DNA from: Acetobacter malorum
Lineage (GTDB): Bacteria > Pseudomonadota > Alphaproteobacteria > Acetobacterales > Acetobacteraceae
Length of the DNA: 64,000 bases
Reading direction: 5' to 3'
Assembly: GCF_002153605.1 (NCBI RefSeq)
Contig: NZ_JOPG01000007.1
Span: forward strand, 62,001-126,000
The position numbers and the translations under genes were made by a program. Under the pieces are notes generated by a model, which searched no databases, had not been told where the DNA came from, and saw nothing but the letters and a program-made list of their open reading frames with translations. How positions within the stretch are numbered: the first letter of the stretch is position 1; the number at the start of each line of letters is the position of its first letter. Positions 26,522-34,742 of this stretch are shown here, piece by piece.

Positions 26522-27340
26522 ATGCTTTGGCCGTTTGAACTCCATCGATCCTATCATCGTCGCAATGACATTCATGCGCGTTTTGGCGGTCAGCAACAGG
26601 GCGGCATTTCAACGCCCGCTGACGCGCCTGGGATCTTCATTTTCACCGGACACGGCGCGGGCCATGTCGGTTACCAAGACGTTTTCGAAACAGATGGGAG
26701 CTTCCGATATACGGGGCAAGGCCAGCTTGGCGATATGCGGATGATTTCGGGAAACCGAGCCATCCGCGACCATGTGCAGAACGGCAAAGATCTTCTGTTG
26801 TTTCAGCAAACCAAGAAAGGTGGCCCGGTCCGGTTTGAAGGCCTCTATGTCTGCGGCGGATGGGAGATTGAGCAACAGCCCGATATGGACGGCCAACCGC
26901 GGCAGGCGATTGTCTTTACGTTGGTGCCTCAGAGCGGGCTTTCCATCGAGGGGGAAGATCTTGCGACGGATGCCCCCGTTGATCTTCCTTTAGCGGAACT
27001 AAGAGAACGAGCATTGAAAGCGGCGCTCGCTTCCAATGAGGCTAGCCCGCGTATCGCGTTGGCGAACGTGAGAGCTCGCAGCAAAGCAGTGCGAGATTAC
27101 GTTCTGGCCCGCGCCGCAGGGGCGTGCGAAGCTTGCAGAAGCCCGGCTCCGTTTTTGACTGGCACTGGGCAGCCTTATCTTGAAGCGCATCACATTCACA
27201 AACTGAGTGACGGTGGCCCAGATCACCCCGCTTCAGTCGCTGCGCTGTGCCCAAATTGTCACCGACAGGCCCATTTTGGAGTGGACCAAGTGATTTTAAA
27301 TAATGAGTTGCTTGCGCGCGTGAAAGAACTGGAAAAATGA
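26522..27340 (+). CDS. Predicted SRA-like/HNH endonuclease (modification-dependent)
   Basis: A 272-aa nuclease. The N-terminal half (about 20-135) resembles an SRA/SAD-YDG domain: FGGQQQGGISTPADAP, GHVGYQDVFETDGSFRYTGQ, GQLGDMRMISGNRAIRDH, RFEGLYVCGGWEI. In related enzymes this domain flips and reads a modified cytosine. The C-terminal HNH domain has C202-x-x-C205, LEAHHIHKLSDGG (H223/H224), and CPNCHRQAHF (C243, C246, H247, H251). Together these suggest a type IV restriction enzyme. It starts 45 bases after the relaxase and is read in the same direction. No methyltransferase is nearby, as expected for this class. Base flipping and target preference are inferred. Confidence 0.75.
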   Translation: MLWPFELHRSYHRRNDIHARFGGQQQGGISTPADAPGIFIFTGHGAGHVGYQDVFETDGSFRYTGQGQLGDMRMISGNRAIRDHVQNGKDLLLFQQTKKGGPVRFEGLYVCGGWEIEQQPDMDGQPRQAIVFTLVPQSGLSIEGEDLATDAPVDLPLAELRERALKAALASNEASPRIALANVRARSKAVRDYVLARAAGACEACRSPAPFLTGTGQPYLEAHHIHKLSDGGPDHPASVAALCPNCHRQAHFGVDQVILNNELLARVKELEK

Positions 27341-27506
27341 AAGTTTTTTGTTAGCTATGGGATGGCCGTTAGAATGACCGTTATTCTGATAGGTCGAAAG
27401 AAAACGGGTCAGCCGCAATAAGTCGTCAGTAAGGTATTGGCTTTTATTGAGGCGCCTCCAAAAGAAAACGTCTCATTGCGAGCGAGTGCCACTGCGGCTG
27501 CTTAAT

Positions 27507-29477
27507 TCAGTCATCATCCTGATCCCCGTGTTCGTTGGGTGAGCCTCCCGCCACCATCAAGAAGCGCCCGTCCGGCTCCCGCCTGTAAAGTTGTCCGCTT
27601 CCCCAGCCAATGCCGGCGCCATGATAGACTGTGCAGTCGGCGCACATGTTCGCCCAAGCGGTATGTTCTTTTACCCGGCCATCCGAGATGAAAGTCTCCT
27701 CTGCCAGAGGTATGAGGCATAGATCGCATTTGTCCAGGCCTCCTCCGTAATATCTGTGCTTGCTGACGCACTCTTCATCAACCTCTTCAGCCAGAAGCAG
27801 ATCGGTCGAGCTGCTATCACAAATAGGGCCAATTCTGGGATTGAGCTTGAAATAGATTGTGCGCAAAAGATCCTTGTTCCGCTCTAGGTATGCGCCGAAT
27901 TGTGCAAAAAGGGTAGTTGCCTCAGCGGCCTTCCATCTACCGTGCTTGGCACGGAAAAATTTTCGGTTCTCTCCTACAATGTCACAGCGAAGGCTACTGT
28001 AAATGAGGCCCAGGTCTTCAAGTATATCAATGTCCCGTGCCTCGTAGCCACCCCACGTCATCGCCATTAAGAAATTACCAATATCCCCCTGATAATAACT
28101 GTTCATTATGTTCAAGTAAGTGGCCGGAGCCCGTGGCACAGGGTCTACAGAGGTCAATTCGCCAATATAGATGCGCGTGGGTGTACCATTATCTTCCACA
28201 GCTAATCCGTAAGAAGGCACATATAGGACACCGTCATCTTTTGTAGTAGCGAAAAATAATGTCAGCATTCCCGTCGACGGCGCAAAAATAGAGACATTTA
28301 TTATGCCTCTTGGGAAGTCATTTTTCGCTTCATTGAGCTGTGCACGGATTAGGCCTGCCCAAACCGGATTGTTCGGGAGGCATTCATCGACATCCTTCAT
28401 AATTTGCGCCATCTGGGCCCGGTCGGACAGTAATATCGACCGCTTTAACCGCTGACCAGACGTGCCGGCTTCACCGGAAATCTCCCCGAGAATAATGTCG
28501 TCAGACAGCAGTGTGTTTCGTGCAAATGATCCCCGTCGATGTACGCATTCGATCGTCCACCCTTCGGTCTCAAGGATCTTGTTTTTGAACTTCGCTGGGT
28601 ACCCGATCTCTTGAAAGTCCCGGTCAACGTGAGGTGTCGCACACAAGGCGTATTCCTGCAGGGTGCATAGGAGTTGGTCGCCCTCCAAACTCGCGGGAAA
28701 CTCTTTTGCTTCCTCATATGTATCAGGGTCAGCTGCAATAATACGGAGATAGTTCTCTGCCGACTGTAGCTGGGGAACAAAATAAATCATGTGATCAAGC
28801 CGTTCCATTTTTGCGGCTACTGCGTCCATATCCTCCTGGGAGACGCCTCCTGCTTTTCCCTGCATCATGTTAAGATTGTAAGCAGTCGCATAGACTGCGT
28901 GCTCATGGAAATCGGCAGAAGCCCTAAGCTGCACCATGACATAGTCGGTGATGCCTTTTGCCTTACAGCTGGCATCATAGCTGGCAATGCCTTCGGCTAG
29001 ACGGCTCTCGCTGAGGTACAGGCTGATCTCATGCCACGGTGATAAAACACGGCCGGCATTCATCGGAAGAGGTTCAATCGGCTCAGCACTGAGCGTCCTG
29101 ACGGACTCATCGACCAGCAGCTTTACGCCGGCAACCGAGATGGCGGTATCATGAGAAAAGCGCGAGAAAGGGACTAGGAGTTCCTTCCAGTTAGTGGAAA
29201 CAATGATGGCGCGGACTTCATCATCGCGGGCCCCAAGATGACTCTTTACCGCTTCAACGTATTTGTGGATTTCATGGATAGCTTCCCGTGAAGCAGCATC
29301 GCTTCTTTTTAGTTCGATCAAAACCCACCGACCGCGCTTATCCTTCGCCAAAATATCGATAAAGCTGCGTGTCCCGATGTTGTTGGGCAGATATTTCTCT
29401 ATCTTCACAACTTCTAAATCAGCGTCGAGAACTGAAATCTGATCTGCAAGCAAATCGCGAAGGGGTGCCTCTAGCAT
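27507..29477 (-). CDS. NucS-like nuclease-domain protein with Cys cluster
   Basis: A 656-aa protein. The N-terminal 80 residues carry a restriction-like (PD-(D/E)XK) core of the NucS/DUF91 type: GTRSFIDILAKDKRGR with D41, WVLIELKRSD with E55 and K57, then an amphipathic helix REAIHEIHKYVEAVK. The long middle part (80-560) is not recognised. The C-terminal 110 residues contain a CDLC and a MCADC pair, likely a zinc site. The start ATG has GGAAAG before it. The gene is opposite in direction to the other element genes and fills the right end before attR. It could act as a defence nuclease; the role is inferred from domain type and position. Confidence 0.7.
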   Translation of the reverse strand: MLEAPLRDLLADQISVLDADLEVVKIEKYLPNNIGTRSFIDILAKDKRGRWVLIELKRSDAASREAIHEIHKYVEAVKSHLGARDDEVRAIIVSTNWKELLVPFSRFSHDTAISVAGVKLLVDESVRTLSAEPIEPLPMNAGRVLSPWHEISLYLSESRLAEGIASYDASCKAKGITDYVMVQLRASADFHEHAVYATAYNLNMMQGKAGGVSQEDMDAVAAKMERLDHMIYFVPQLQSAENYLRIIAADPDTYEEAKEFPASLEGDQLLCTLQEYALCATPHVDRDFQEIGYPAKFKNKILETEGWTIECVHRRGSFARNTLLSDDIILGEISGEAGTSGQRLKRSILLSDRAQMAQIMKDVDECLPNNPVWAGLIRAQLNEAKNDFPRGIINVSIFAPSTGMLTLFFATTKDDGVLYVPSYGLAVEDNGTPTRIYIGELTSVDPVPRAPATYLNIMNSYYQGDIGNFLMAMTWGGYEARDIDILEDLGLIYSSLRCDIVGENRKFFRAKHGRWKAAEATTLFAQFGAYLERNKDLLRTIYFKLNPRIGPICDSSSTDLLLAEEVDEECVSKHRYYGGGLDKCDLCLIPLAEETFISDGRVKEHTAWANMCADCTVYHGAGIGWGSGQLYRREPDGRFLMVAGGSPNEHGDQDDD

Positions 29478-29882
29478 GGGGTCTTTCCAATCAATTTGGC
29501 ATTACAACGTGTAATGACATCGGAAGATGATACAATATGTATTTAAGGGCATCTTCCTGAATAAGGAGTTTTCTTCGCCTGTCTGAATAGATCAACTCCT
29601 GCCATGAGCGGACCGCACTCAATGCATTTGCCCTAATCTCACTTGCGGAACTTTATGGTAGCCCGGGTTGCAGGCTTAGGTCGCAAATGGTTGCATTTAC
29701 GTCCGTGTCTCTTTTGCGCATAGCGGTTTTCAAGATCCTGCAAATAACCATGATCGGGGTTAGTAGGCATACCGTATGGAGCTCTATAAGGGTTTCTCAA
29801 TGGGGTATTTTATGTGGGATAAAGTTTATATATTTTTATAAAATGATTTAATATCAATATTTTGTATTATTTTAATGGGGGA
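29478..29882. other. Non-coding right end of the element
   Basis: No gene is seen in these 405 bases. The last 80 bases (about 29800-29880) are very AT-rich with runs of A and T. The promoter of the minus-strand NucS-like gene should lie in the first part. AT-rich DNA next to an att site is common for integrase arm or IHF sites, but I see no defined repeat. Confidence 0.6.
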
Positions 29883-29896
29883 CTCTCTCTCCGCCA
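29883..29896 (+). repeat. attR direct repeat of the tRNA-Ser 3' end
   Basis: CTCTCTCTCCGCCA, identical to the last 14 bases of tRNA-Ser (17813-17826). It marks the far boundary of the element. Directly beyond it lies host sequence with remains of another integrase. Confidence 0.8.
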
Positions 29897-30018
29897 GAAA
29901 TAAAATTCCCAATGAAAACAACAATTTATAAACTTCCATCGGTAGCATAACCTGCCGTGTCGGTAGTGCCTCAGCGGTAGTCCTTCTCATACCCAAGAAG
30001 GACGCTGAAGTGTTTGGA

Positions 30019-30630
30019 TTGAAACGTGCTGCCAAGTGGCCTGTGGTCCGCTCAGTTCTCCATTCCCCGTGACTGATGGCAGGATGTGTGGCTGGCCTAT
30101 GGAACGGAGTCAGGCATCCGGCAGGGGTTCCTGAAGTCCCTTCAGACTCATGACAGGCAGGAAGCTATCAGGCGGCGTGGTCCGGCACTGGATGCCCTCC
30201 GCTCTCAGGTGAATGAGAACTGGCCGCCATTGGTAAACCCGCTTTTGAAGGTGACTGGAAGGCTCAGTCAGTGGTTGAGCGGGCCGATGCCGATACCTTG
30301 TCCGCCAAGGAAGAGATTGAGAAGGCCAGCAGAGTGCCGGTCATCACCAGAGATGCGAATGATCAGGTGTTGGAAGAGCTTCCAACCACAGATTAGGATC
30401 ATCTGAGGAACGTCGCCACAGGGCAGGCTGAAAACGTGGCGCAGAGTCTGTCGGCTGCCAAGGGGCCTTTATACCTGATCACCTATATGGAGATGCTGGC
30501 AGACACAGCAACGCCTCTTGGCCCCTTGCTGGAGCATTGGAACTGGGCAGACAGGGTCCTCAGCAAAGCTTCACGGGTGATGGACAAAGCTGCTTTTCAA
30601 CCATTTTTCTGGTTATCGTGCCAAACATGA
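30019..30630 (+). pseudogene. Decayed integrase (DUF6538-like) outside attR
   Basis: Broken reading of a phage-type integrase N-terminal half. Pieces are LKRAAKWPVVRSVLHSP, then GIRQGFLKSLQTHDRQEAIR with GPALDALRSQVNE (like the R-S-L-x-T-x-D-x-x-E-A pattern). Next, in another frame, come EADADTLSAKEEIEKASRVP style residues and, after an in-frame TAG near 30394, TPLGPLLEHWNWADRVLSKA, the usual start of the core-binding domain. Frameshifts, an in-frame stop and absence of the catalytic half show it is dead. The next 295 bases (30631-30925) are AT-rich with no gene seen. Confidence 0.5.
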
Positions 30631-30925
30631 CAGTCAGCGGCAGATGATATCGGTCATTCCTACAAGGGAAAACTTATGTAATAAGCAAAAAATTACTCAA
30701 AAATAGAATTAAATTGAATGGTGTTTGTCAGGCCGCACCAGTTTAGAGGCATTGTAGCGTAGCTACGACAAGCTGAAATCAATTTTCCTCTTAACTATGC
30801 AACTCATTTTGTTAATTTTTGGTATTAACTGGCGATACGTCTCAAGGGGCAAATTGCTGTTTGGTTGCTCACATCACGTTATAAGAAACATGAATACAAT
30901 TCATGCGATGATCCGAGAGTTATGT

Positions 30926-32134
30926 TTAGAATTTTATTTGAACCATAGAGAGAACAGCATGAAAGTTTTCTGGAATACGACCACCTTTGATCGTGCCATA
31001 TTCATACTGGAGAGCAATTTTTAAAATGTCCATTGGCCACCAGTTCAGGTTGGCTGACCAGGCTTTCTGCTGCCCTCCATCGACCGAGGCGGATCTCAGA
31101 TTAGCTTCTGAATAGCGTGCTGAGGCCTCGATAAGGCCTATACCATTGCAAAGGTAATTCTGATTTTTTGCACAGGTTGGAGAAGAAAAAGCTGCCGTTC
31201 TGGATTTCCAGCTCCGGGGCTTTCCGACCAGCGTATAACTGGCCTGAGCATACCAGCCGGAAAAGTGTAACTTTTGGGTGGTGTTTTCTATCGCTTTATT
31301 GGCGACAATTTCATAAGCCTCTCCCTGGAAAAGCAGGCGTTTCCAGGCTGCCGCAGCTTCCAGTCCAAAAGCGCCAACGCTTCTCAGGTCTACTTTACCT
31401 GTATTCAGATATTTGGAGGTCAGGCCAACATTCATTTCCGGATAGTCTGAAAAGGTAGCGGAGGGCTCCTGTCCATGACCATGTGCAACTTTAAAGGCCC
31501 ATTCTCCTGAAAATCCGACATGGAAGAATAAATCCTTCGTACGGATAGGCACACCGACCAGCCGGAAAACAAGGGCACGCTGGTTGCCATTTTCTCCCGG
31601 ACCGGCTGTTCCCGCTGTGCCGGAGAGTGCCAGATGGTATCGTTTGCCGTGGGCTTCTATCTGAACAGCCTGTCGCTCAATGCCTGCGGCAATGTTGCGG
31701 GTAATGGTGGAAATGCTGGAGCGTTCGATAAAAGCTGTGTCGCCTTGAGCCTGCATAGATTCAAGCCCAAAACTCGGTTTGAAAATGCCCGCTGTGAACA
31801 CGAAGGGTTTCAGCCCAATATAGCTGATCTGACCTTCAAAAAGACGCATCTGCCCACCGGGGGCCGGCCCGAAATCCCAGATGCCGCCGAGTTCAACCTG
31901 ATTATGAATAGTAACGCGCGCGCCATTCCGAATGCGCCCGCCTCGTGCTCCAACGCCCGGTGCGGGCTGACTGGTCTGGGGGAACCCGCCTATATCCAGC
32001 TGGTCAGTCGCATAGGGCTTGATGGTGATGCCGTTGAACGTGAAAGTCGGGATCGTACCGGCAAACGCTGCTGGCGTGTGTATCAATGATACACCCAGAC
32101 AGGCGCAGGAGAAGCGCAAAGCGTATTGCCGCAA
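30926..32134 (-). CDS. Phosphate-selective porin-like (OprO/OprP) protein
   Basis: A 402-aa outer-membrane protein. A longer frame begins at TTG 32197, but a perfect AGGAGG lies 6 bases before TTG 32134, which opens a signal peptide (RQYALRFSCACLGVSLIHTP, cleavage near AFA). I therefore take the TTG at 32134 as start. The barrel has the OprO/P pattern: YATDQLDIGGFPQ, ARVTIHNQVELGGIWDFGPA, ISYIGLKPFVFTAGIFKPSF, and ends with aromatic F (SMVQIKF). Phosphate selectivity cannot be told from sequence. It is the last gene of a minus-strand cluster, 59 bases after gamma-glutamyltransferase. Confidence 0.85.
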   Translation of the reverse strand: MRQYALRFSCACLGVSLIHTPAAFAGTIPTFTFNGITIKPYATDQLDIGGFPQTSQPAPGVGARGGRIRNGARVTIHNQVELGGIWDFGPAPGGQMRLFEGQISYIGLKPFVFTAGIFKPSFGLESMQAQGDTAFIERSSISTITRNIAAGIERQAVQIEAHGKRYHLALSGTAGTAGPGENGNQRALVFRLVGVPIRTKDLFFHVGFSGEWAFKVAHGHGQEPSATFSDYPEMNVGLTSKYLNTGKVDLRSVGAFGLEAAAAWKRLLFQGEAYEIVANKAIENTTQKLHFSGWYAQASYTLVGKPRSWKSRTAAFSSPTCAKNQNYLCNGIGLIEASARYSEANLRSASVDGGQQKAWSANLNWWPMDILKIALQYEYGTIKGGRIPENFHAVLSMVQIKF

Positions 32135-32193
32135 AGTAATCCTCCTGCGTGGTGACGTTTTGCAAAATGGACGAAAATTTTCAGAAAATATAA

Positions 32194-33786
32194 TCAAAAT
32201 GCAGCAACACAGCCATCGCTTCTGGGGTCAGCGGCGCCTTCTATCATACCGTTGCTGTGACGGACGAGCGCTCCGGCATGTCCCATCATGGAGGAGAAAG
32301 GCGAGACGAGTTCCACATCATGTCCTGCTTCCTTGAGATGCTGGATGAGGAACGCAGAAAAGTTACTTTCCATTTTAAGAGAAACGCTTTCAGCCCCCCA
32401 CGTGCGGCCGAGCAGCCACCGCGGTGCGGTTACAGCCTGCTGGAGTGGAATACCATAGTGGGCATACCGTGTAAAAATAGCCGCCTGTGTCTGTGGTTGT
32501 CCTTCTCCTCCCATGGTGCCGTAAACCATGGTCCGGCCATCATCAAAGCGTGCCATTGCCGGGTTAAGGGTATGGAATGGTTTACGTCCGGGTTTGAGTG
32601 TATTCCAGCCCTCTTCTGCCAGACGGAAAGACGAGCCGCGATTTTGCCAGATTATCCCCGTTTCTGGCAGGAATACGCCAGAGCCAAATTCAAAATACAG
32701 GCTTTGTATCATGCTGACAGCAACGCCATTTGAATCAATGGCCCCCATCCATGTGGTGTCCCCTTGCTGGGAAGGGGCTGGCCAGGGCATGGCGCGTGTC
32801 ATATCGATACTGCCTGCAAGGCTTTTAATCTGCGCTGTGTCATTCAGGAAGCTCTGGGCACAAGCAGTCATGAAGGCAGGATCACCGACATGCACATTGC
32901 GGAAGAGAAAAGCCTTTTTGGTGGCTTCCACCAGTCCATGAATATGGGCAAAACTTTCCGCTTCGGGTGCATGAAGCTGGTCAAACAGTTTGAGAATGGC
33001 AAGTGAAGCAACGCCTTGTGTGGGGGGAGGCGTATTGTAGAGTTTTGCCCCTTGAATGTGGGTATGCAACGGCGCAGTAAGCGTCGTTTTGTGGTTTGCA
33101 AAATCTTCAGAGCTAAGGGGGCTTCCTGCCTGCTGGAGGTCATGAACGAGCGCTTGCGCGGTGCGACCGGTATAAAAACTGTCCAGCCCATCGGCAGCCA
33201 GATGCTTCAAAGTCCGCGCTAATGCTTGATTACGCCGGATTTCTCCCCGGCGCACCAATGCGTCTCTTCCAGCATAAGCTGACATGAAATTCTGATTTTG
33301 CGCCAGTTCGACTTTCTTTTCACGGAGAAGAGCCGCTTCACTGTCTGAAACAGCATACCCTGCCTCAGCGTAGTAAATGGCATCTTTTAGCAGTTCCGAT
33401 AGAGAAAGACCGGGTCTTATGGACGCACTCTGGCGCAGGGCTTCCTGCCAGCCTGAAACGGTGCCTGCCATACTGTTGGCGGCAAGGCCTCCGCGCCATG
33501 GAATTTCAGTGTGACCGGCTTCCTGATAAAGAGCGAGGTTGGCTCTGGCTGCCGCAGCGCCGCAGGCATCAATAACGCAGGTGCGGCCATCTGGATAAGA
33601 AATAAGCCAGAAGGCATCCCCCCCAAGTCCTGTCATATGCGGATAAACAGCGGAAAGAGTGGCCGCGGTGGCAACCACGGCCTCCAGTGCTGTCCCGCCT
33701 TTTTTCAGAATATCAAGCCCGGCCTGACTGGCGAGATGATGCGGCGAAGTCACCATTCCGCGCGTAGCATGAAATGTATGCAGCAT
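32194..33786 (-). CDS. Gamma-glutamyltransferase-family Ntn hydrolase
   Basis: A 530-aa precursor of an Ntn-hydrolase that cleaves gamma-glutamyl bonds such as those of glutathione. N-terminal blocks TSPHHLASQAGLDILKKGGT and AVVATAATLSAVYPHMTGLGG are typical. The self-cleavage site is QQGDTTWMGAIDSNGVAVSM, with the nucleophile Thr near residue 342. Conserved small-subunit blocks NTLKPGRKPFHTLNPAMARF and GGEGQPQTQAAIFTRYAHYG follow. No signal peptide is visible, so it may be cytoplasmic, as in the YwrD-like branch. It overlaps the upstream transporter gene by one base (TAATG). Confidence 0.92.
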   Translation of the reverse strand: MLHTFHATRGMVTSPHHLASQAGLDILKKGGTALEAVVATAATLSAVYPHMTGLGGDAFWLISYPDGRTCVIDACGAAAARANLALYQEAGHTEIPWRGGLAANSMAGTVSGWQEALRQSASIRPGLSLSELLKDAIYYAEAGYAVSDSEAALLREKKVELAQNQNFMSAYAGRDALVRRGEIRRNQALARTLKHLAADGLDSFYTGRTAQALVHDLQQAGSPLSSEDFANHKTTLTAPLHTHIQGAKLYNTPPPTQGVASLAILKLFDQLHAPEAESFAHIHGLVEATKKAFLFRNVHVGDPAFMTACAQSFLNDTAQIKSLAGSIDMTRAMPWPAPSQQGDTTWMGAIDSNGVAVSMIQSLYFEFGSGVFLPETGIIWQNRGSSFRLAEEGWNTLKPGRKPFHTLNPAMARFDDGRTMVYGTMGGEGQPQTQAAIFTRYAHYGIPLQQAVTAPRWLLGRTWGAESVSLKMESNFSAFLIQHLKEAGHDVELVSPFSSMMGHAGALVRHSNGMIEGAADPRSDGCVAAF

Positions 33787-34742
33787 TAGATGTCCGAAGC
33801 ATGTTTGGTGTGATAATGGCGGGCGATAAGCGTGCAGAGAAAAAGCTGAATCTGATGATACAGAATCAGTGGCAGGATAATGAAACCTGCGATGGATGCA
33901 GGGAAAAGCACGTTTGCCATAGGCACACCCGAGGCAAGTGATTTTTTTGACCCGCAGAGAATGAGAGAGATTTCATCCCGGGACGAAAAACCAAAAACTT
34001 TTCCTAAAAGAAGCGTGATGAGCAATACAAGCAGCAACAGCCCGAGATCTATGGCTGCCAGAGAGGCGATGCTATGCAAGTCCAGTTTGGACCAGATGCC
34101 CTCCACAACAGCATGGCTGAACGCTGTATATACGACGAGCAAGATAGAAGAGCGGTCTGTTATGGAAATGATCTTTTTGTTGCGATGTGCCCATTTGTGC
34201 AAAACAGGCTGAAGAAGCTGGCCCGCAACAAAGGGTAGCAGAAGCTGCACAGCAATATCTGTTATGGCCTGAGCAGACCATACGCCCTGCGTATGCAGAA
34301 CCACTGAAACCAGAACTGGTGTAATGAAGATACCGGCAATGTTGGAAAGGGTCGCTGCACAGATAGAGGCCGCGACATTCCCATTGGCGAGGGACGTCAG
34401 GGCAATAGAAGACTGAACGGTGGAGGGGAGGCAGCACAGAAACAGCACGCCCAGCCATGTATGGCTGTCCAGCAGGCCGGGAGCCAGAGCATGGAGCGCG
34501 ACCCCTAGAAGGGGAAAAAGCAGGAAGGTGCAGGCCAGCACCAGCCCCTGCAATTTCCAGTTCCGCATGTTTTCCAGAATGGCGCGCCGTTCAAGCTTGA
34601 GACCCTGCATGAAGAACATGACCATGATGCAGGCATCAGTCACATATTCCAGAATGAGAGTGGCGTTTCCTTTGCACGGAAGAACTGTTGCCAGGAGGAC
34701 GGCGCAAATCAGGGCTGTCAGAAATGGGTCGATCTTACGCAT
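33786..34742 (-). CDS. Bile acid:sodium symporter (BASS)-like transporter
   Basis: A 318-aa membrane protein with about ten hydrophobic segments. ATG 34742 overlaps the preceding MFS stop (TGATG) and gives the normal length; an upstream in-frame ATG at 34874 lies inside the MFS gene. Family blocks are ACIMVMFFMQGLKLERRAIL, LFLCCLPSTVQSSIALTSLA with the polar SxxxS segment, and GSKKSLASGVPMANVLFPAS. This is the YfeH/DUF4137-like branch of BASS proteins, which may move organic anions with Na+. Its substrate is probably tied to the adjacent gamma-glutamyltransferase. Confidence 0.85.
   Translation of the reverse strand: MRKIDPFLTALICAVLLATVLPCKGNATLILEYVTDACIMVMFFMQGLKLERRAILENMRNWKLQGLVLACTFLLFPLLGVALHALAPGLLDSHTWLGVLFLCCLPSTVQSSIALTSLANGNVAASICAATLSNIAGIFITPVLVSVVLHTQGVWSAQAITDIAVQLLLPFVAGQLLQPVLHKWAHRNKKIISITDRSSILLVVYTAFSHAVVEGIWSKLDLHSIASLAAIDLGLLLLVLLITLLLGKVFGFSSRDEISLILCGSKKSLASGVPMANVLFPASIAGFIILPLILYHQIQLFLCTLIARHYHTKHASDI

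Larger units (their letters stand above)
17813..29896 (+). mobile_element. Integrative and mobilizable element in tRNA-Ser
   Basis: A 12.1-kb unit bounded by 14-bp direct repeats (17813-17826 in the tRNA and 29883-29896). The gene order from the tRNA is integrase, two-TM protein, AlpA-like regulator, two small unknown genes, ribbon-helix-helix-like protein, TraD-type coupling protein, MOBF relaxase-helicase, SRA-like/HNH nuclease, and (reverse strand) NucS-like nuclease. It has relaxase and coupling protein but no VirB-type channel genes, so by definition it is mobilizable rather than self-transmissible. Base composition is uneven: the two-TM gene and the region near the right end are AT-rich. 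Excision and transfer are inferred from gene content. Confidence 0.88.

Noticed and set aside
29826-30035. A 69-codon minus-strand frame across attR
   Set aside because: It spans the element boundary and the integrase remnant, so it is a chance fusion of unrelated DNA.
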